64,000 nucleotides of DNA from Arthrinium phaeospermum (GCA_006503535.1 QYRS01000006.1:1550001-1614000); one strand, 5' to 3'. Counted from the stretch's first letter, positions 21,511 to 33,600 are shown. The notes: generated by a model not told the origin, from the sequence alone. Translations and numbers: made by a program.

Positions 21511-23064
21511 ATTGACTTTTGCCACTGTGTGAATGGTGAGAAGCTAGAAAGCATGGAGAAAGTCGAGTTGGGAGATGGGCCTTTACCAGTATGGCAGGTT
21601 GTCTCAAGTTAGCCTGGTTTTGGTGGTTGCTGCAATTGGGTTGCGAAGGTGTATTTTTAGGTACCACTACCCATGAACCAACCTTGGGCAGTAGGGTGTC
21701 TTGTGGACGTGAAAGATTGCCCTGTATGAAAAGAGGGAGTGTGTGGGGATAGCAGGTGAGTGCCTAACACCGTTGAACTTCAGTTGCCTTGGTTGACAAC
21801 CTGGCTGTAGGTCACTGGGAAATGAGTGGCAACCAGCTCAGCTAGCTTCAGGATCACGGCCTTTACTGACCCTGAAAACCTCAGTCTTCCAGTGTGGGTG
21901 AGGTAAACAATGGCTCTGTCCATGAGTTCAGGTACCATGACCGGTAAGGTAGGAGAAGCTTGCCCACCGAGAAACCATTGATACCTACTTAGATAAGGGA
22001 CAATCCCATTGTAGGCAGTGCTATCTGATTGTACTGGCATATGTACCAGGAGGCTGCAAGTAAAGGTCATAAGGGAAGGTAGCTCCCCTGTCCCATAACC
22101 CAAGTTCCTCTACCGGTGCACCTCTGACGGGGTTGGTGCAGTGGTAGTGGTGTATGGGCCAGACAACCCTGGCGCCGGGGTTTCGTAGGGCTTCCGATTA
22201 GGATTCGATTTGAGCCGCGGGATCATGCCGATGATCTTCAGGTCACTCCCTTCGAGTCCGACTCGGGGCCTAAGCTTTTGCAATTTTTTAAAATTGCATT
22301 TCTTTTCCTTTACCGTTCATTTTGGTGATCTGACAACCCATCCTACCTGTACGAGTACAACATAATAAATATTCTCATCTCCTCGTCGATACATCCTCAA
22401 ATTTCCATGGCTACCTAGATACCAGCACCTGTCGACTGCGAAGAAACGCGTGCAAGATCTTGCTGCCTAAGTACCCGAGCCACGCTCCTCAGCAAGGTGA
22501 CTCGCCTGTGAGGCTGGGCAACTCGTAAGGCAGCTTTGCCTTGAACATTCTGCCGTTCAAGTCAGATTTGTACTCACATACCACATGCCTAGTAAGTAGT
22601 ATTTGATGTAGGCAGCGGGTTACTGCCACCCGAGGGTTGCTCTAGCATGTGACGTTTGCTGTGCTTGTTGATGCTAACGACCACATCATGGATGCCAAAT
22701 CATGAGGAACATTTGCCAGGTATTGGCATGATATGAAAGCTTGTAAGGCTTGGGTCGGTTCATATATCATGCCACATAGCATTCCATACCATCATTTCCA
22801 GACTGTAGTGCAACAGCAACACATGAACCTTGGAACTCTTTATGATGACTGCTATGAGGCTACTATGAAGTGGCTGTGGCAACGCCTCCAAGACTCTTGG
22901 CCAAGTACAAGTCAACATATACAGCCACCCACCCACGAAAGGGTTCCATGAAGCGAATATTTAATATAGATGAGATATTATTAAAGATTACAGGGTGGTT
23001 TCATCCCCATAACTATGTGTTGAAGATCCAGTTGATGGATTACGTAACTACTACAAGTCCTGCT
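21511..23064. other. Intergenic region (1.6 kb) with possible SINE-like fragment
   Basis: It holds the upstream region of the rvt-like gene and the 3' flank of the MFS gene. A 107-residue frame on the minus strand (21780-22103) is open but matches nothing I recognise. A tRNA A-box-like TGGTGCAGTGG lies at 22134-22144, with a poor B-box-like sequence (ggattcgattt) about 50-70 bases on, then a perfect short palindrome. Together these could be a decayed Pol III-derived element. Confidence 0.4.
22280..22297. repeat. Perfect short palindrome (8-bp stem, 2-base loop)
   Basis: gcaatttt-tt-aaaattgc. Too short to identify. It could be part of a transposon remnant or a transcription-end hairpin, but nothing around it decides this. 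Confidence 0.6.
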
Positions 23065-25282
23065 TTAAGCAACCTGCGGGCTGTTCTGCCGGTGCCGCCC
23101 ATGCAGCCTCGCCAGCCACGACCCCGTCATAGCCACCCGAATGCGTTTGCCGTACGCCATGAAGCCCAGCAGCGCGACATTGTTAGCCACCAGCACCCCG
23201 CCAAAGATACCCGAAATAACCACAGCGTAGCCGCTCTCCAGGACCCAGTCCAACAAATTGATCGACAGCCCGAAGCTGATGGCCTGCTTGCCGAGGTTCA
23301 TGGCGATGAGCATCTCGGACGTGTTGGTATTGTACGAGTCGACGGCGTAGGCGAGGGCAAAACTGAAATAAAAGTAGGCGCCCCACGACATCATGCCGTT
23401 GCCCATCAGGTACCCCATCCAGTGCAGGTCGTGCTCCGCCGTCAGGCCGTACAGGATCAGGCCCGCGGGCGCGATCACCATGGCCGGCAGCATGACGCCG
23501 AGCCGCATCTCGGCCTCGCGGATGCCGCCGTTGCGGCGCGTCAGATGCGCGGCCAGGCGGTCCGAGGAGAAGGAGAAGGGGACCGCGAGGAGGAAGCCGA
23601 AGAGGGCGCCGAAGGCGATGTAGCCGGAGCTCTCCTGTGGGTAAACAAATATTGTCAGCATCAGGTCACTCATTGCGGGCGAGGAATAAAAAATCTCATA
23701 CCTCGGGCCAGTTGTAGGGTGGGGCCATGATCTTGATGGGGAAGGTGTAGTTGTAGGCGAACGCGCCGAGACCGATGTAGATGCCGAACGAGGTGATGAC
23801 CCAGAACACCTGCGGGACCAGGAAGTAGGTGAACGACATGGCCATGGTCCCAAAGAAGCGGGCCTCGGGGTCGTATCTGCCCTTAAGCGACAGCGTCTGG
23901 AGGAACGGCTTGCGAAGGGGCGCCTCCTGCGTCGTCGTCGTCGTCGAAGGGGCCTGGTCGTTGACCCGGGTCGTCGCCTTGTCACTGTCGCTCGGGCTGG
24001 CATCCTCGATCGGCGCGGCGGCGGCGGCGGTGGCTTCGAGGTGCATGTGGGCGTCTCTGTCGTAGGAGGACTCCTCGACGAAGAGGAAGGCCAGGATGAA
24101 GAGCGCCAGGGCGAAGGCCAGCACGACGTAGAAGAACAGGCGCCAGCCCCATGGGTCGATGAGCAAGTGCGCCGACACCAGGGGGGCTACGGTGCCAATG
24201 GACAGGCAGACTGTAGCCCATGTTAGTATGCGGTCTCATGGAAGTAGCACAGGGTCAGGGGTCATACATGTGTAGTACCCGATTCTCTTGCCGCGCTCGT
24301 GCAAGAAGAAGATGTCATTGCAAAGCTGGACCGGGATAGCCTCGCAGACCCCACTGCCGAACGCCGCGAAGACCCGGGCGGTCATGAGACCCCCGAAGTC
24401 ATTGGCCTGCGAAGAGCCGATGAGTCCTGCGATGAACTGCCGAACGGTTGGTCAGCTGTGTTTATTCGTCGTCTCTTCGACATGGATGGGGCTAGCAGCC
24501 CATAAGTTGGAGTTAAGGTTCACCCACAAAGAGCATGGATCCAAGCATGACGGGACGTCGTCCGAACTTGAGGTACAGGGGTACCAGGAACAGCGAGCCG
24601 AACCCGTAGGCGAGGTTGGGGTAGGAGATGAGGGTGGAGGCCTTGGTCGGGCTGACGCCGAACTCCTTGGCGAAGATGGAGATGTAGGGCGAGGGGCCGA
24701 TGAGGGTCGCGTTGCCGAGGAACGAGTAGGCGCAGCAGATGATCAGGATGATCGTTTTCTTGTAAGTCGGCCACTGTGGTGAATCGAACGAATCATGTCA
24801 GCCAGCTAAGCCCCCCTGTCAATCCTTTTCCGGCCGGCAGATCTGGCACATCCATTGCCGGGCCTCATCTGATAGACGGCACACTCACTTGTAGCGGATC
24901 GTTCGGGTCCTCGGCGGGCACGGGGAACAATGCCTGTCCGTAGGCTGTGTCGTCGCCCTCTGCAAGTGCGCGTCTCCATCGTCAGCGTCGTCGGAATTCC
25001 TTGTTTTCGGGTCTCGGATTAAGGTTCGGAATTAGAAGAATTACCGGCTGCCCGCAGGTCCACTGTCCCCGGTATTGCGCCCTCGTGAGCATGGCTACAA
25101 AGTAGAGTTGCGGGTTAGCGTCCGTACAGTCGCATTTCCCCGCACTGCTACCAACCTACCCCAGACAGGGGCAGGTAAATAGCATTGGGGGAATGTCGGG
25201 GTAGGTCATGAGCTCACCTGTGAACCAGATGCCGCCCGTGGCTCTCTGCGGCGTCGTTGACCGGTACGGCTTCGACCGCCAT
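23065..25282 (-). CDS. MFS transporter, DHA1-like
   Basis: Seven exons on the minus strand: 25282-25218, 25094-25045, 24959-24889, 24773-24528, 24436-24268, 24210-23702 and 23634-23065. Phases agree at every junction and give 559 residues. The first 60 residues are a cytosolic tail ending EDPNDPLQWPTYKK, the usual entry to the first membrane helix. The loop between helices 2 and 3 has YLKFGRRPVM (GxxxDRxGRR-like) and the region around helix 5 has ERGKRIGYYTVCLSIGTVAPL. A ~75-residue Ala/Ser/Thr/Asp-rich central loop separates the two six-helix halves. The C-half ends ISGIFGGVLVANNVALLGFMAYGKRIR. It is a plasma-membrane proton-coupled exporter or importer of small molecules; the substrate is unknown. 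The isochorismatase-like gene lies upstream in the same orientation, 1.6 kb away; a functional link is possible but unsupported. Confidence 0.92.
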
Positions 25283-26858
25283 CTTTTCGCGGCGCTTTGC
25301 TGGTGGCGCACAATGGGCGGCGACGAGTATATTTTGCGACAAAGTGGGTCGTGGCTGATTATACAGGAACGAGAGGGAATGCTTCAAGCTCGATGGGAAA
25401 ACCAAAAGCCCAATTGAAGCGATAGCAATGTCCAAGTAGTGGTGGGTATTAGTGGCTAACTCGCTAGAGATAGATGTAAATGAGACGGATGGCAGCAAGA
25501 GAGAAAAGGACCTGGTCCAGACTCTAGGGGGATTTCATCGGTTCTTATCTCTCAATACTTTTTGTTAATCTTGCCCGTTGACAAAACGAGACGTCCCTGC
25601 TTCGCGCATGCATGTCATCTCCACCTGTGAAGATACCGGTGTTGCTTTTCTATCCACACGAGAGATGCAGATTGGCGGAAGGAATTCAGGGCCCTTGGGC
25701 CTTACCCCATTTCGTGGCAATTCCCGTCGATCTCGGGCAAGAATCCGGGGGGGTTAGTCATGTAGCTTGCTTGCAAGTCTGGGCCTGTTCCACCGAGGCC
25801 ACGCCCCTAGCGTTGCACATCTGCAGGGTCGGCCGGGTAGTTCGCCATGGCTGACGTTTGTGATGGCAAGTCTGGGCACGGCAATTGTTTTATGGACGGG
25901 AATGGCAAGATGCGACTGATTGAGACACCACCAGCTGCAACCTGAGGGCCGCCATGTCGCACCGCATCCAATCTCACCCCGCGACGACGAATAGTCACTT
26001 GGCCCCGCGTCGTGCTCGCTTAGGTGGTGTCTTCTTCGTCGGGTATCGCTGTCCACGCATGATCTGATGTTGTTCAAATCGAGTGCAGCACCTTTCGTCA
26101 GGGTGAATTGACAACTTGCATTTACGACGCATGCATTCAGGCCGTCCCAATGCTGTTTTTAGCCTCCAATCCCATCCCGTCTCTTTGGACCAGTCTCCGA
26201 TTGGGCCCAGTGGCGCATCTGTCACTTTTAAGATTGAGCACAGGCTTACCGGTTCCCGGCCAACATTGCGCCTACGACCAAGTGCCTGATTGGCCCGATG
26301 GGCTCAACCACACTGCGCCTACTATTTTGGGTATGAGAAGTTGGGACGACGCTGTATATCAAGAACCATTACGGTGTACTATGTATGAAGCTCCGGGTGA
26401 CGCAGATAAAATACTGCAAAGATCTATCTTCAAATCGGAAGAATTTGCTGCTATGGGCTATGAACGGGCGGGGCTGTGTGGATCCAGTCAGTTCTTATCG
26501 CTCCAACACAAGATTCTGTCTGTGTGAACGACCGGTGACCGGGCCCCCGCCATGAATCTGCGGCTCGGTGGTAATCCGGCACGCTCAGGGTCCTGGCGAT
26601 CTACTATATTACTGCGGCTATAGATGGAGACCCCAATTATCTGCTGGGCTATAAGGCAACGCGCATTCAGAATGACAGACACCAGAGGCGATGACGAGAG
26701 ATAAGACCCATCCGAAAAGTACGCCATGCATATAAGGCCGACCCCGCTCCCCGCTCCGGTGCAAGCCCTACAGCTTTAGTAACCCTTTTCTGTCATTGCG
26801 CCATTTTCCATAAGCCAGCCACCAGCCCGGTTTGCCCCCTTCCCCTTCCCGCCTCCCC
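25283..26858. other. Intergenic region
   Basis: Promoter region of the MFS gene and 3' flank of the isochorismatase-like gene. A 139-codon plus-strand frame (26108-26527) has no recognisable features and I do not call it. Confidence 0.5.
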
Positions 26859-27560
26859 TCATGCCCCGAACACCCCGCGGACGACATCCGCCGTCGCCAT
26901 CACGTGCGCAAACTCCCCGTCCAGACTGGCCAGGCTGACCCGGTGCACCGTCTCCGCGTCGAACCCGCCCTTCGCGTACGTCGCGCACGCGTCGCCGACG
27001 AGCACAACGTCCCCCGCGGACGCCACCCGCACGGACCGCTCGACCCGCTCGGGCCGCCAGACCGTTTCATCCACGACCTCGTCCACGATGCGCAGGTTGG
27101 CGGCCATGCGCGTCGACGTGCTGACGCAGTGGTCCGTGGTCAGGCCGCAGACGACGAGCTGCCGCACGCCCCGCGACCGCAGGAAGCGCTCGAGGCCCGT
27201 GCCGATGAAGGCGCTGTTGACGTTCTTGTAAAAGACCATCTCGTCGGGCCGCGGCGCCGCGAAGCGCTGCGCGGCCACGGCCGCACGGGTAACCCCGTCG
27301 ACGTCGATGGTCTTGGCCGGGTGCAGCATCGAGTCCGGGTCGAGGCTTTCGTGGTGCACGTGGCAGACGAGCACGGTCGTGTCCTGGTCGGGGGTTTTGT
27401 AGACTCTGTCGTTGTGGAACCGCATGGCGGCGAGGACTTGTTCAATGTTTTCCTCGCACCCGGGCGTGCTGCGCTCGGTGCCCCAATGGGTCGGGTGGAG
27501 GAAGCCGTTCTGGACGTCGATTATAATGAGCGCCGTCTTGGCGCTCGCAACAGGCTTCAT
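26859..27560 (-). CDS. Isochorismatase-family cysteine hydrolase
   Basis: Intronless frame of 233 residues from ATG 27560, chosen because the fold starts at once with TALIIIDVQNGF. An in-frame extension upstream to 27698 has no ATG advantage and no homology look. The family active site is visible: Asp in IIDVQ, Lys in MVFYKNVNSAF, and nucleophilic Cys in CGLTTDHCVSTSTRMA. These enzymes hydrolyse isochorismate, nicotinamide-type amides, carbamates or ureides. In fungi several are cytosolic and some are secreted to lower host salicylate; no signal peptide is visible here. The end EFAHVMATADV is the normal C-terminal helix. Confidence 0.9.
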   Translation of the reverse strand: MKPVASAKTALIIIDVQNGFLHPTHWGTERSTPGCEENIEQVLAAMRFHNDRVYKTPDQDTTVLVCHVHHESLDPDSMLHPAKTIDVDGVTRAAVAAQRFAAPRPDEMVFYKNVNSAFIGTGLERFLRSRGVRQLVVCGLTTDHCVSTSTRMAANLRIVDEVVDETVWRPERVERSVRVASAGDVVLVGDACATYAKGGFDAETVHRVSLASLDGEFAHVMATADVVRGVFGA

Positions 27561-27801
27561 TGCAGCAACTGGCTTCGGACAGCTGCTAGTATGGAAAATG
27601 GAGAAATATAGCAAGTATTCAAAGCTCCTGGGTGGCAGGAGCGTATTGAATTGGTAGGTCTGCGGGTTGGTAGGTATAAAGCGAGCAGAATGAGTCAACT
27701 TTTGGTGTGAGCTACGCCGTAATCCTCAATTTGTCAGCCGCCTCCGCCACCCCCTGTTAGCGGGGTTCCATCGTGGCTTTCGTCTTGACAACAGTTGGTT
27801 G

Positions 27802-28122
27802 TTAGTAATATAAACCAAAACGAACGTTGGCAATCACACATGCTGCTTCAAAGAGACGGTGTCTTGACTGTGAAGAGTTCGTCAGAGTCCTGGCAGTTGA
27901 AAGACGTACTGTCGTCTTCTTGCATAAGTGCTTACTTACCCTTGGCGGCAGATCAAATTCATCCCTCCTGGCTGACAGTTCAGTCCACGTGATATTCTGC
28001 GGGTCGGCGTGCTTCGGGGCTGGGAGAGGCACGGCTGTGTCAAACCAGGGTGCAACTCGCCATGTCTGACTTGGTCCCGAGATTGCTTGAAGCGTGAAAA
28101 ACGCGAAAAGTAATGAAGCCAT
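27802..28122 (-). CDS. Possible small secreted protein (two exons)
   Basis: ATG at 28122 (or 28143) opens a frame with a signal-peptide-like start (MASLLFAFFTLQAISG), then about 45 residues rich in Pro, Trp and Asp. A GTAAGTAAG donor follows AGG at about 27941. An acceptor TTCACAG about 72 nt later joins in phase to a short tail ending VRFGLYY and a TAA. About 82 residues after splicing. No Cys pattern and no family recognised; it could also be the remnant of a longer gene. Low certainty. Confidence 0.3.
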   Translation of the reverse strand: MASLLFAFFTLQAISGPSQTWRVAPWFDTAVPLPAPKHADPQNITWTELSARRDEFDLPPRVSKHLCKKTTVRLSTARTLTNSSQSRHRLFEAACVIANVRFGLYY

Positions 28123-28319
28123 GATATTATCTAACAGGGGCATCAGGATCAGCCGATCAAAGTCTTGGCCATGCAACAATCCACTCATGCGACTGGCACC
28201 CTCTCTAAATCGGAGAGGATCTGCCAAGTGCTGACGCGGGACCACTTGACAAAGCTTGTCTCTGACGTCTCCCCCACTCAGCAACTGCTGCTACAAGGTC
28301 CAGATTTATACCACCATCT

Positions 28320-28840
28320 TTGACGTCTAGCTCGGTACTTATACCACTGCCCCTGACTCCGAAAACGGTCTTGTTAAAGGGCCGCGCCGTCGAGGATTGG
28401 CTTCTGGCAATGCAACCGCTCCTGAAAGTGGCCGGCGCCTCCCAGCCCCGGAGACTGCCGCACCACACGTACACCACCCTGGGCGACGAGGACGGCCACC
28501 GACTCTACATCATCATCAAGAACACTGACGAGGGGCGCGCCTACGATCAGCTCGCGACGGACGCCGAGCGCCTCGCCTACATGCAGGCGCACGCGCACGA
28601 GAGCTGGGGCGTGGTACATCTGAGGCAGGCCTCCGTCTTCAACGGGGCAAAGATGTACGTGATCGGGCGGCGGGAGGCTCCCGCAAACTGCAAGGCCATG
28701 CAGAAACTGCGGGTCCGCTGCAGGCCGGCAATGGCGAGTGGAAACACGGGTTGACGGAGCGGAAGGAGCACGTGCAGTTCTTCGAGGATCATGCGACGAG
28801 TGTCGAGAACCCGGACCCTGACGAGGATTTGTGCCATTGT
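28320..28840 (+). pseudogene. GC-rich coding-like fragment of unknown family
   Basis: A frame from about 28320 to 28754 has codon composition like the real genes nearby (GDEDGHRLYIIIKNTDEGRAY, HESWGVVHLRQASVFNGAK). It then continues in another frame (EWKHGLTERKEHVQFFEDHATSVENPDPDEDLCH) without a credible intron between. It runs straight into the HET-gene relic at 28.83 kb. Probably a broken gene; I do not recognise it. Confidence 0.35.
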
Positions 28841-29013
28841 ACGCGACTTTCGGTCTTTATTCTTTCCTGTTCTACTTTTGTCTCCGCGTCATCCTATTGT
28901 CTCATGGGGGATAGAGTAGCCGCTTGTAAGAAGAAATCTCCATTATTCCCTCTCGAGAAATCGTGTTCACTCGAAGAAGAGGAAATGCTGACACCGAGAG
29001 CCGATAGGATACC
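28831..29013 (+). repeat. Relic of a HET-gene segment, paralogous to 14.62-14.81 kb
   Basis: About 170 bases align without gaps (offset 14203-14204) to intron 2 and the following exon start of HET gene 1. Shared blocks include cgactttcggt (14641 / 28844), attccctct (14741 / 28945) and gct(a/g)ac(g/a)ccgagag (14783 / 28987). In this copy the exon start reads into a stop, so it is a dead copy. Confidence 0.6.
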
Positions 29014-29506
29014 TTAGGTAGGTACCTAAGACACGCAATTGCTCGAATAACATGTGTCCGTCGATCTCCGTCATTGAGAGAGGGGCACCACACACTACCC
29101 GTCTGGCTTACCTATGGGTGTACCGTGCTCTGTGTAGAAGTACAACTAAGACGCCGCTCAGGTCGCAATTCATTATGGCAAGGGCTTCGCTCGAAGCTGA
29201 CAAGGCTGATATGTATCTCCTTATAGGTAGCGTTGACCGAAAGTGTCCGTATCCCTGAATCCCTTCAAGTAGCGCAGCAGCCACTTCTGACCGCCTCGAC
29301 CCCTTACCTCTCAGCCACTGTTGGTTGCGTAATATTTGCGTCCACGTTTGACGTCACACGTTTCATGTCCTCCCAACTTGGATTCTACCTCCATGTTACC
29401 AGTTCATATATCTGTTCTATGTGTCCCAAGTTGGGGATCTGCCACTCTCTCAGGGACTTGGTACACCATCTAGCCACTTTCCCCAGGATTACTGCTTAAG
29501 TATACA

Positions 29507-30658
29507 ATGGAGTCCACGGAGCAGTTACCATCTTCTGGGACACCAATGTTTGAGATACCAGTCTGCAAACCAGTGCTGGAGGCTTTCCATTTTTTTACTA
29601 AGCTTCCAGTAGAGTTGCGCTGGCTCATCTGGACTTCATACCTCCAGCAACCGCGCATTATTACATTACAGCTCACGCCGCAACCCGAGCCGTCTGACCG
29701 CCCGTACCTGGTGGAGATGCAGAAGTTGTATCGCCCCAGCACGCTCTTATCGGTAAACCAAGAAGCCAGGCGAGCCGCACAGGAGTCTCTCACTCTACGA
29801 GTCACGTGCGATAATACCACTGTCCCACTATACTGTAGTCCGGCATTCGACACTCTTTTCATTCATCAGGGAAGTCAATGGGGACTAAAGCATATAGCCG
29901 ATTTCCTCCCCAGGCTTGCCAAGCAAGATTCACGGGGTGTCGGGCTTCTCAATCTCGCAATAGAGCGCACGGCCTTGCGAGATTTGGAAAAGACCCGTAC
30001 GCGCCGCGGCTTCCGCAAGGCACCGATCATCGGCCAACTCGAGGCTCCAGCTCGCCGGGCATTCGCCAAGGCACTACGCCGATTGCAGCGTCTCTGGATC
30101 ATGTACATCGAGGGCACAAAAACACGACGAATGGGTGCTTTGGAGTTCATACGCTTTGGTACTCACCACAACCGGTCCGTTCCCGTCTTCCCTGAGGTGC
30201 AGACGTTCCAACGCCTCGCCGTGGACCCAAGGCCTATCGAGTCCGACCTTCGCTACATTGGACAACGGTATAGCCCGCGATGGACCCTGGACGCCTGGCG
30301 GACACTCGAGAAACAACTGCGAGTCAACCGGAAAACCGCCCTGGAGCTCCGTGTCGGGCTTGCGGTCGATTCTTCGCACCAGCCCATTACGGATCGGCCC
30401 ACAGCCCAACAGTACTTCGAGGCAGATGAACAAGAGTTCAGAGAGGAATGTTGTAAGCGTTTCAATCTGAACACCCCACACTGGGGGACCCGTCTCGATC
30501 GCGAAGAATGGGAGGATCTGAGGGGACGTCTTCAAGACGCGGTAGGCTTCTGGCTGTTTACGCCGGCTGCCTTCGACGAGTCATCGTATGGATGGGATAT
30601 AGTGAGGGACCTCACAAAACATCCGCCCGAGCTCTGCGTCTCTGACTTGGGAAGCTGA
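29507..30658 (+). CDS. 2EXR-domain protein
   Basis: Intronless 383-residue frame. Residues about 27-55 show the 2EXR signature FHFFTKLPVELRWLIWTSYLQQPRII, followed by STLLSVNQEARRAAQE. The domain is very common in filamentous ascomycete genomes, usually as the main conserved part of otherwise variable cytosolic or nuclear proteins of unknown role. The remainder is basic and helical with an acidic C-terminal segment. No membrane segment. It stands alone between gene-poor stretches. Confidence 0.8.
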   Translation: MESTEQLPSSGTPMFEIPVCKPVLEAFHFFTKLPVELRWLIWTSYLQQPRIITLQLTPQPEPSDRPYLVEMQKLYRPSTLLSVNQEARRAAQESLTLRVTCDNTTVPLYCSPAFDTLFIHQGSQWGLKHIADFLPRLAKQDSRGVGLLNLAIERTALRDLEKTRTRRGFRKAPIIGQLEAPARRAFAKALRRLQRLWIMYIEGTKTRRMGALEFIRFGTHHNRSVPVFPEVQTFQRLAVDPRPIESDLRYIGQRYSPRWTLDAWRTLEKQLRVNRKTALELRVGLAVDSSHQPITDRPTAQQYFEADEQEFREECCKRFNLNTPHWGTRLDREEWEDLRGRLQDAVGFWLFTPAAFDESSYGWDIVRDLTKHPPELCVSDLGS

Positions 30659-33600
30659 TTATAATACAATCGTACCTAAGATGAATGGAAATTCAAACTG
30701 ACTCTTGTGCCTCGGCTCATTATATCGTCTCGTTGCACGTGTTGCGGCCTATAAGTGGACACAATGCATCGGTCATGGTATCTTATTCGCATAGCACTTG
30801 CCCTAACCCTTTTGGATCAACATGTGATCTGTACCTTGAGACTAAAAGCCCTGCCAGAACCACGGGTCCTCTCTACTCCCTCGAGCTGTTACTGCTACTG
30901 CTACTGCTACCTCCAGTGTTGCAGATCAACCAACCAACCAACCATCGGTATTACTATGATTGGTTGACACAGATGAGCTCTTGGTTGGTTGACGTAATTG
31001 TTGGTTGATAAAATCAGGCTCTTGGTTGGTTGACAGAAATATTGGTTTATTTGGTTGGTTGATCTGCAACACCGGCTGCCTCCCCTCCATTGCCATCACA
31101 AGCGCAGCCCATCGCTAATTACGAGGCGAAGTACGAGGTCGAGCAGGCCAAGAAGATAAATCCCGACAACCATTCTTGGTGGGACCCCTGCCGACTCATC
31201 GATTCTCTGTCTTCTGCCGCCTTCCTGCGATTGTACGCCCGGCTTGAGTCCCTTCGGGCGCAGCCAGCGACAGCGAGTTCGACAGCGCCGAGGGATACTG
31301 CGGACTCCTGCGGCGGGAGAGGCTGGACGGTTCTGCCTTGGTCGGCTTGTGAATATCGCCAATGTAAAAGCCCCATGTAGGGTATCATAATTACGATGTC
31401 ATATCCGAAGCATCTATTTACTGGCATTCTAGAACGATTTCCCAACAACATCTTGGTTACTAGCGTCGTTTCCCGGTTACATCGGACTTTTCGTCCCTTC
31501 GGGGTTTTCCAGGCCCCGTCGCCTTTTGGTGTTTCCTCCTTCTTGAGAGCCGGCCCCTAAGGGCTTTGAGAGAATACCTAGCTTTTTGCCTCCTAGACAA
31601 CGGTCAATAGTAGTGTACAGATGCAACCTGGGTAACGCCACCAAATTGCTTATTTGCCCTCGTCTTTCCCCTTCGTATTCGCGACGCACCTCGGGACCGA
31701 AATGGTGTCCGTTTGTGCCCAGCTCCACCGCCGGCGAAATAAACAACGACGGTGTGGTAGGGCCTGGCTAGCTAGCTGCCGCAGCTCTGCTAGCCAACTC
31801 TTAGCTATTGAGGCTATAACTTCTCATCGCCAGTTCGCGGGCCGTTCAGGGTCTCCAACCTCGCAGAAATTACTCGCCAGCATTGGAATCATCTGTCCCC
31901 GAGAGAAACCAAGATCCAAACCATGTGCTGGTATTATCCCAAGCCGGGTAACATGCAGAGGACAAGGATGCCTGCGTCGGTCGCGTTCTGGCCCCTTTAC
32001 CCTGTCGACCGGGTCCTCGCGGATCCTGGCGACTCATCCGGACGAACAAGCCTCAATAGGCTTGAGCAGGGTGATATCATCATGCTGGAGGAACTGCTGG
32101 GCGCCGCCGCCAGAGAAAGCGAACCACAATCTAGGAGAATTATTTTCCGATCGATTTCCTTTGCAGGGGATTTAAAATAGTGCTTTCACGAACTGGCTAC
32201 CCTTTACGACCTAGGCTGCAGGCTTTAGGGGCAGCTTGAGCGAGAGATGGTGGGGTGTGGAGACGGTTGCCCCCCTCCCCTTTCCGCCTTGCCGCAATTG
32301 GGTTTCCGGACGGTAGGGACCCCTGGTGCCTGGGCTACTGCCCCTGGCTCCCTCCTTCTCCTCCTCCTTCTTGCAGCCTGGGACAACGCTAGCTTCTGGA
32401 AACACCATCGAACGTAGTAAGCATCCCCTTCTTCTATAGCTCTAATCTCCTTCCCACTGGGCGGGCGGCGGCCCCCTTTGATGCCCTCCTCACCCGTCGA
32501 AGCCGTCTTATCCTTTTTCTGTCCTCCCCTCCCGCGAGCGCGCCACGGGTTCGTTCCCCCTCGGGCCTACCATCTTAGCGGCCTCCTCCCTCCGAACGAA
32601 CGATGGGCTCGGCGACCAGATCCGCATCGGGCGTTGGTAGCAAATAGTCCGGCGCACTGATGAGACAAGACGCAGATGGCTTCCCCCACAACCCTTCTTT
32701 TTTCCCTACCAAAGCCAAACGACACCGTTGAGGAGGGCAGGCAACCCGCAGGGCTGGTTCGACTATTTTGGCGAAACAGCAACAACAACCCCTTCAACTG
32801 GGTAGCGTTGGGAATTGAGACGAACCCCCGGGGCACAGGGCCCGTTCATGCCGTCCACTAGGCTGCTTCTCGGATTGTCGGATTAAAAGCTTGTCCTGCA
32901 TATTTGATGCCACGTTTTATGACGTTTTCCCCCGTCCCCGGCACGACTTTACCCGTCGAGTCATCGTTGGCTGTGGCGTTGGGGTTGGGGTCCGGGCGGT
33001 CGCGTGCGCGCCGTGGCTGAAATCGCGTGCTTTGACAACAGCGAAAAACACAATTTTTCTGCGAACTGGCATGATGGAATGGCGCAACGGGGAAAAAATG
33101 TGGCATGACTGCCCGGCTGGAATTCCGTCTGGAAAGGTCTGGGGCCACTGTAGCCCCGGCGCCGTCCACAGGCTAGACTCCAGATCGGCCCATGGCATAT
33201 CCGCATGGGGACTAGCGCTTCAAGGAAGAACGGTCTAAATAGAGTTTCCCGCACCCCTGGGATCCTGATTCAGCCGAGGGAAGGAAAGGAAGTGTGCCCA
33301 CTGTTGCTGAGCAAGCGATGTGCCCTGACGCAAGGGTGACCGAATTGCCTGTAACCTGCGAAGCAGTACTGCTGGGTAGGTATCTCGTTCCCGGATCTAT
33401 AGTACCAAGCCAGCCAAAAAGTCTGTGCCCGCCAATCCCTGGCGCCACGACCCACCCGTTCGTTTGGCTGCAGCTCTCTGGCACGAACTTCTGCGACACA
33501 GAACGCCCTCTTCAGCTCGGAATGACCAGCCGGATTGGGCACAAGAGCCCGAACTTAAAATTGACACGAGCAGCGCCCATGGGAATCGGACGATGCTGGA

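Noticed and set aside
22131..22215. A functional tRNA gene
   Set aside because: Only an A-box-like match; no T-arm GGTTCGANTCC and no acceptor-stem pairing found.
22870..23730. 286-codon plus-strand frame opposite the MFS gene
   Set aside because: Antisense shadow of GC-rich transporter exons.
26108..26527. 139-codon plus-strand frame upstream of the isochorismatase-like gene
   Set aside because: No recognisable motif and no codon bias like the neighbouring genes.
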